Source: Fictibacillus nanhaiensis (lineage in GTDB: Bacteria > Bacillota > Bacilli > Bacillales > Fictibacillaceae). Taken from it: a stretch of 64,000 nucleotides of DNA. The stretch spans positions 87,773 through 151,772 of the forward strand of contig NZ_JAMBOD010000009.1 of the NCBI RefSeq assembly GCF_023715445.1, given 5' to 3'. Numbering within the stretch: position 1 is the stretch's first letter; every line of letters starts with the position of its first letter. Both the position numbers and the translations under genes were made by a program. The notes under the pieces are model-generated. The model was not told where the DNA came from. It was given only the letters and a program-made list of their open reading frames with translations, and ran no database searches. This document shows positions 60,956 to 64,000 of this stretch, piece after piece.

Positions 60956-62098
60956 TTGAAGATTATAAGATTGATATTAGCAATTCTTGCTATTTTATTT
61001 ACATTATTTATGGCTATCGTTACTCCAGTTGCTTTGATTGGGACATTAATCGTAGCATTTGGTTTGTATCAAAGTGCACAAAAAAGAAAAGGGAATCTTA
61101 CTTTCTCAAAACCTGGTTGGTTTATAGCTATAGGTTTAATTCTTACCGTGATCCTGACAAGTGTCTATGCCGAGCCAGTTCAGGAGACTGCTAAGGAAAT
61201 AGATTCAAACACACAGTTAGCAAATAAAGAAGAGAAGAAAGAAAAAGAAAAGCAAGAAGCTAAGGCTAAAAAGGAAGCAGAAGAAAAAGAGGCAGCTGAA
61301 GCTAAAAAGAAAGAAGAAGCAAAAGCTAAAGCTGAAGAAGAAGCACAGGCTAAAGCAGCTGCAGAAGCAAAAGCAAAAGAACAAAAAGAACTTGCTAATA
61401 AATTCAATTTAGAAGCTGTTACGGTTTATCGTGCCGTTGATGGAGACACTTTGGAATTATCAGATGGAAGAAAGATACGTCTTGTGGGTGTCAATACACC
61501 AGAGTCTACAACAAGACATGAAGAGTATGGAAAAGAAGCAAGCAACTATACTTCTGAACAATTAAAAGGAAAGAAAGTATGGATGCAAAAAGATGTATCA
61601 GATACAGACCGCTACAATCGTTACTTACGAATTATCTGGCTAGATATTCCGACTAATGATATGAGCGAAGATGAAATCCGTGCGAAAATGTTCAATGCTA
61701 AACTTGTTTTGAATGGATATGCTGAGCCTTCAACCTATTCTCCGGATGTGAAGTACAGCGACTCTTTTGTTAAGTTTGCACGTGAAGCCAGAGCTAATAA
61801 TACTGGTTTATGGGCGTATGGAAATAATGGTACGACGAAAGGTGATCTAGATCCTAAGAAGAGTACGACAACAGCATCAACAAGTGCTCCTAAAACAAGT
61901 ACATCTAAACCTAGCTCATCTACTTCAACACCTAAGCCAGCAGCGCCAGCACCAACTCCTGCACCAGCACCTAAAGTGGAATACTATCAAAACTGTACAG
62001 AGCTACGCAAAGTTTACCCGAATGGAGTACCATCAACCCATCCAGCATACGCATCAAAACACGATCGAGATAAAGATAACTTTGCTTGTGAGAGATAA
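60956..62098 (+). CDS. membrane-anchored thermonuclease with excalibur domain
   Basis: 380-residue protein with two N-terminal membrane segments (about 5-35 and 50-72) and an Ala/Lys/Glu-rich linker (about 75-150). A staphylococcal-nuclease domain follows (about 155-280: VYRAVDGDTLELSDGRKIRLVGVNTPES, then RYNRYLRIIWLD). A Ser/Thr/Pro linker leads to an excalibur calcium-binding domain (NCTELRKVYPNGVPSTHPAY to DRDKDNFACER). It likely degrades DNA/RNA at the cell surface in a calcium-dependent way. TTG 60956 follows AAGAGG. Confidence 0.9.
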   Translation: MKIIRLILAILAILFTLFMAIVTPVALIGTLIVAFGLYQSAQKRKGNLTFSKPGWFIAIGLILTVILTSVYAEPVQETAKEIDSNTQLANKEEKKEKEKQEAKAKKEAEEKEAAEAKKKEEAKAKAEEEAQAKAAAEAKAKEQKELANKFNLEAVTVYRAVDGDTLELSDGRKIRLVGVNTPESTTRHEEYGKEASNYTSEQLKGKKVWMQKDVSDTDRYNRYLRIIWLDIPTNDMSEDEIRAKMFNAKLVLNGYAEPSTYSPDVKYSDSFVKFAREARANNTGLWAYGNNGTTKGDLDPKKSTTTASTSAPKTSTSKPSSSTSTPKPAAPAPTPAPAPKVEYYQNCTELRKVYPNGVPSTHPAYASKHDRDKDNFACER

Positions 62099-62116
62099 AA
62101 TTAAATAGAATAATAG

Positions 62117-62153
62117 AAAAAAGCTCGGGTCTACATGACTCGAGTTTTTTTAT
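62117..62153 (+). terminator. terminator of the PH/thermonuclease pair
   Basis: AAGCTCGGGTC/GACTCGAG hairpin (one mismatch) followed by seven T's. Confidence 0.8.
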
Positions 62154-62219
62154 GATGCATAGGACTAAAGGTTAGTTGACAGCAGGATTCTTCATTCATA
62201 TAATCAATATAGATGAAAT

Positions 62220-62234
62220 TGATAATCATTATCA
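62220..62234 (+). promoter_or_regulatory. perfect Fur box
   Basis: TGATAATCATTATCA is the exact 7-1-7 Fur consensus. It lies 24 bases before a broken siderophore-biosynthesis acetyltransferase gene. Confidence 0.88.
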
Positions 62235-62257
62235 TTTATGAATTGGGGGAGAAACTG

Positions 62258-62550
62258 TTGAATAGGGTCATAGACGAAACTGAATTTATAGTTTGAGAAG
62301 AAGCAGCTGAGAAGCGTTTTACCTTCCGGAAGGTTGATTTTAACCGGGACTTTGAGATGCTTTATGAATGGATGCATTATCCTCATATTGCACCTTTTTG
62401 GAAGCTGAACCTGTCGATTCCGACGTTTAAAGAACGTTACATAACTCGATTGAAGCTGAACATAAAGACGTTTTCATCAGCACGTTAAACGGTACACCTG
62501 TTTGCTATTTGATTGCATATTCTATAAAAGACGAGCCAATTTGTTTGTAA
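62258..62550 (+). pseudogene. IucB-like siderophore-biosynthesis acetyltransferase, broken
   Basis: TTG 62258 follows GGGGGAGAAACTG. The frame reads NRVIDETEFIV, TGA, EEAAEKRFTFRKVDFNRDF and MLYEWMHYPHIAPFWKLNLS, then shifts to EHKDVFISTLNGTPVCYLIA and stops. This is the N-terminal part of a GNAT acetyltransferase of hydroxamate siderophore pathways (IucB/RhbD-type). A stop, a frameshift and loss of the C-terminus show decay. The Fur box upstream is intact. Confidence 0.8.
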
Positions 62551-62551
62551 A

Positions 62552-62752
62552 CCAGTTGGGGGAGAATTGAGTACTACAGAAGAAGAAACGACGGATAGCC
62601 GCTGGGTAGCAAAAGATAAGGTACTAGATTTCATTACAAAAGAAGCTATACGTACCCGATTTAATGACGATTAGAATAGAAAAGTCCAAGTTCACTATAA
62701 AGAATATGTAACAAAACCAGACTTTGAGTTGAAGCTGGAGAGGACTGTATAG
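62552..62752 (+). pseudogene. Nudix hydrolase remnant
   Basis: PVGGELSTTEEETTDSRWVA, then KDKVLDFITKEAIRTRFNDD, TAG, NRKVQVHYKEYVTKPDFELK. The start matches the edge of a Nudix box and the end matches Nudix C-termini (SRWVAKDKVLDLI). The central Nudix box is deleted and a stop interrupts the rest. Confidence 0.65.
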
Positions 62753-62898
62753 GTGAAAAGAAAACTATATGTTGTAATTCTTTTCATTGTTTCTTTTTTA
62801 CTCTTTTCTTCATGGCGTTTAGGGTTGATTTAACAGAAACACCGCAAATTTACTTATTCGAACAGGAAGAAAACTTATCATTTGGGGACGGTGGATAA
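62753..62898 (+). pseudogene. small exported or membrane protein gene with frameshift
   Basis: GTG 62753 begins MKRKLYVVILFIVSFLLFSS, WRLGLI and stops; the +1-shifted frame continues VDLTETPQIYLFEQEENLSF, GDGG, and stops just before the next gene. A single frameshift near 62825 would join them into a 45-50 residue protein with a signal-like N-terminus. Confidence 0.5.
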
Positions 62899-62900
62899 AC

Positions 62901-63662
62901 ATGTTACCAACAAAAAGCATTCTACATACATGGAAGAAGTTTGATAGTTTTCCGATGGAAACACTGACGAAGGCTTGGTATTTTGACCAAGGAACTCAGA
63001 AGAAACAAAGAGACGTTTCCCAGATGAAAGAGCATCTGCAGCAATACGGTATTACCGGGAACTGTTTTGATTTGGCCCTTTGGCTGCTGGATGAATTCAA
63101 AAAAGATGGGGTGAAGGCCTATCCGATCGGTTCAAAGTTTAACACGGAAAAAGCACATGTTGCGGTTATTGCTCTAGACGAGAATGGTAAGCGGTATTTG
63201 TGTGATCTTGGAGACCAATGGTTAAGCTCGATCTTGGTGGATACCGGTGCAGAAGATTTCACGAACGATAAGCTGTCTGGGTTCTTTCCAGGTGCAAAGA
63301 TTCAAGTTCAACCCGAAAAAGAGGACTTTATCGAAATCCTCTATCATCGGCCAAACGGGAAACAATCTTCCCAAACGTTCGATCTGAAGCCCATTGAGAT
63401 GATTGACTTTATGCAGGCAGCAGAGTTTTCGCAAAATCACATACATCCTTATCCTCTATTTGAGTGCAGAATCCCATACCAATCTGAAGTGGCTCACTGG
63501 GAATTTTATAACTGGGAGAGTTTTCTCAGTGCGAGTGATGGCTTGCATCCGGAAGATCAAACAGAATCAATTGAGCATTGGGTTAAGGTCATTCATGAAA
63601 AATCAAACTACAGCAAAGACTTTTTGTTTGATGCTTTAACAAAATATAAACAAATCACTTAA
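62901..63662 (+). CDS. arylamine N-acetyltransferase/transglutaminase-like protein
   Basis: 253-residue protein with a possible Cys-His-Asp triad: Cys in TGNCFDLALWLLDEF, His in KAHVAVIALDENG, and Asp in YLCDLGDQWLSSI. Spacing resembles arylamine N-acetyltransferases (GYCFELN, HVLL, VDVGFG), but the usual RGG..C is ITGNC. Family assignment is moderate. GGGGACGGTGG precedes the ATG. Confidence 0.65.
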   Translation: MLPTKSILHTWKKFDSFPMETLTKAWYFDQGTQKKQRDVSQMKEHLQQYGITGNCFDLALWLLDEFKKDGVKAYPIGSKFNTEKAHVAVIALDENGKRYLCDLGDQWLSSILVDTGAEDFTNDKLSGFFPGAKIQVQPEKEDFIEILYHRPNGKQSSQTFDLKPIEMIDFMQAAEFSQNHIHPYPLFECRIPYQSEVAHWEFYNWESFLSASDGLHPEDQTESIEHWVKVIHEKSNYSKDFLFDALTKYKQIT

Positions 63663-63690
63663 CATATTTGAAATCATGAATTTGAAATGA

Positions 63691-63739
63691 GGCTGACTCA
63701 AAAAGGACATGAAATAAGCCCTTTTGCGGTCAGCTTTTA
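63691..63739 (+). repeat. GGCTGACT long hairpin preceding element E
   Basis: GGCTGACTCAAAAAGG.CAT...CCCTTTTGCGGTCAGC; nearly identical to 52903-52951. It follows the NAT-like gene. Confidence 0.75.
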
Positions 63740-63798
63740 TATTTTTTGTTTATCTGTACGCTTCTAAAGTGTGATTTACAGGTGGAATTTCCTTTTTT

Positions 63799-63880
63799 GA
63801 GCGAAAATGAGAGGTTTTCGCGTGGAACTCTATGCCGTTTGAGCGAAACGAGGCCTGGTTTGAGTGAAACGAGTGTAAGC
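63799..63880 (+). repeat. GAGCG 21-bp-periodic intergenic element, copy E (truncated)
   Basis: Units at 63799, 63820, 63841 and 63862, exactly 21 apart and with the same order of GAGCG and GCGTG types as copy D. The conserved ACGTGT tail is missing; the sequence breaks off after GAGTGTAAGCG. Confidence 0.8.
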
Positions 63881-63883
63881 GTA

Positions 63884-63921
63884 AAATGATCCACACCTGC
63901 TTTTCAAGGTGTGGATCATTT
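63884..63921 (-). terminator. terminator of the gene at the window edge
   Basis: Perfect 15-bp stem AAATGATCCACACCT/AGGTGTGGATCATTT with an 8-base loop, just beyond the stop of the minus-strand gene at 63931. Confidence 0.75.
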
Positions 63922-63930
63922 AAACTTTTG

Positions 63931-64000
63931 TTATTCCTTATGATTAGCTAAATAACATGATTCGGGTAGATCTGTTGACCATGGAACGAGTTTTTGAAGC
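63931..64000 (-). CDS. C-terminal end of an unidentified gene (partial)
   Basis: The minus frame ending at 63931 reads LQKLVPWSTDLPESCYLANH KE, stop, and continues beyond the window. Codon use looks normal and a strong terminator follows. The family cannot be named from 22 residues. Confidence 0.5.
   Translation of the reverse strand, partial: LQKLVPWSTDLPESCYLANHKE

Noticed and set aside
62294..62296. In-frame TGA in the IucB-like gene as a second selenocysteine codon
   Set aside because: It replaces a likely Trp codon, and a frameshift, further stops and loss of the C-terminus follow. This is ordinary gene decay.

Overview
This window looks like a chromosomal segment of a low-GC, spore-forming Bacillaceae (Bacillus/Fictibacillus type). 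The signs are Bacillus-style ribosome-binding sites, a TnrA regulator behind a matching box, SleB-type and NlpC/P60 wall hydrolases, several small coat- or SASP-like proteins, Fur boxes and tandem SAM-I/cobalamin riboswitches. I see no rRNA, tRNA, CRISPR array, prophage or intact insertion sequence. Most of it is ordinary accessory chromosome: transporters, wall enzymes, DinB, VOC and TetR proteins, and DUF families.

Layout. 0-3 kb: LrgA/LrgB-type membrane pair, tnrA, SDR oxidoreductase. 3-13 kb: secreted wall enzymes, an M14 peptidase, two YdcZ-type DMT transporters around a Crp/Fnr regulator, a lipase, hpt and an MFS exporter. 13-27 kb: a 1239-residue subtilase, a FUSC-type exporter, lipoproteins, a DUF2515 protein, a GC-rich secreted glycerophosphodiesterase and a YqjF-type protein. 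27-34 kb: LysE exporter, two DUF421 proteins, a degenerate IS3-type element beside a duplicated LD-carboxypeptidase 3' end, a gamma-carbonic-anhydrase-like protein and a DsbA/FrnE-like protein. 34-41 kb: cupin protein, Fur-controlled siderophore uptake operon and an iron-linked flavoprotein reductase. 41-44 kb: SAM-I plus cobalamin riboswitches in front of a frameshifted metE. 44-54 kb: TetR/MFS pair, GNAT, a FusB-type EF-G-binding protein with a structured leader, and many small proteins. 54-64 kb: DedA, VOC, DinB, SelO, DUF2935, PH/SHOCT and thermonuclease genes, then a decayed stretch and a NAT-like protein.

Four observations stand out. (1) The DsbA/FrnE-like gene at 33430-34128 has an in-frame TGA exactly where the first active-site cysteine of CPFC should be. 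A nested stem-loop of bacterial SECIS type starts six bases after the TGA, and the rest of the frame is open, so it is a strong selenocysteine candidate. (2) The EF-G-binding-protein gene (47825-48475, minus) has its own promoter and a roughly 190-nt leader with two short peptides and nested stems, which looks like ribosome-dependent attenuation. (3) Five intergenic copies of an element built from GAGCGAAAC-like units at 20-21 bp periodicity end in a conserved ACGTGT...ACACGT tail. (4) A dispersed hairpin/terminator family with core GTGCATTTCTTC occurs about eight times between 24 and 54 kb.

Four Fur-box-like sites (35614, 36516, 40957, 62220) link siderophore uptake, the flavoprotein reductase and a decayed siderophore-biosynthesis acetyltransferase. 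All of this is read by eye; family names rest on motif recognition, not on searches.
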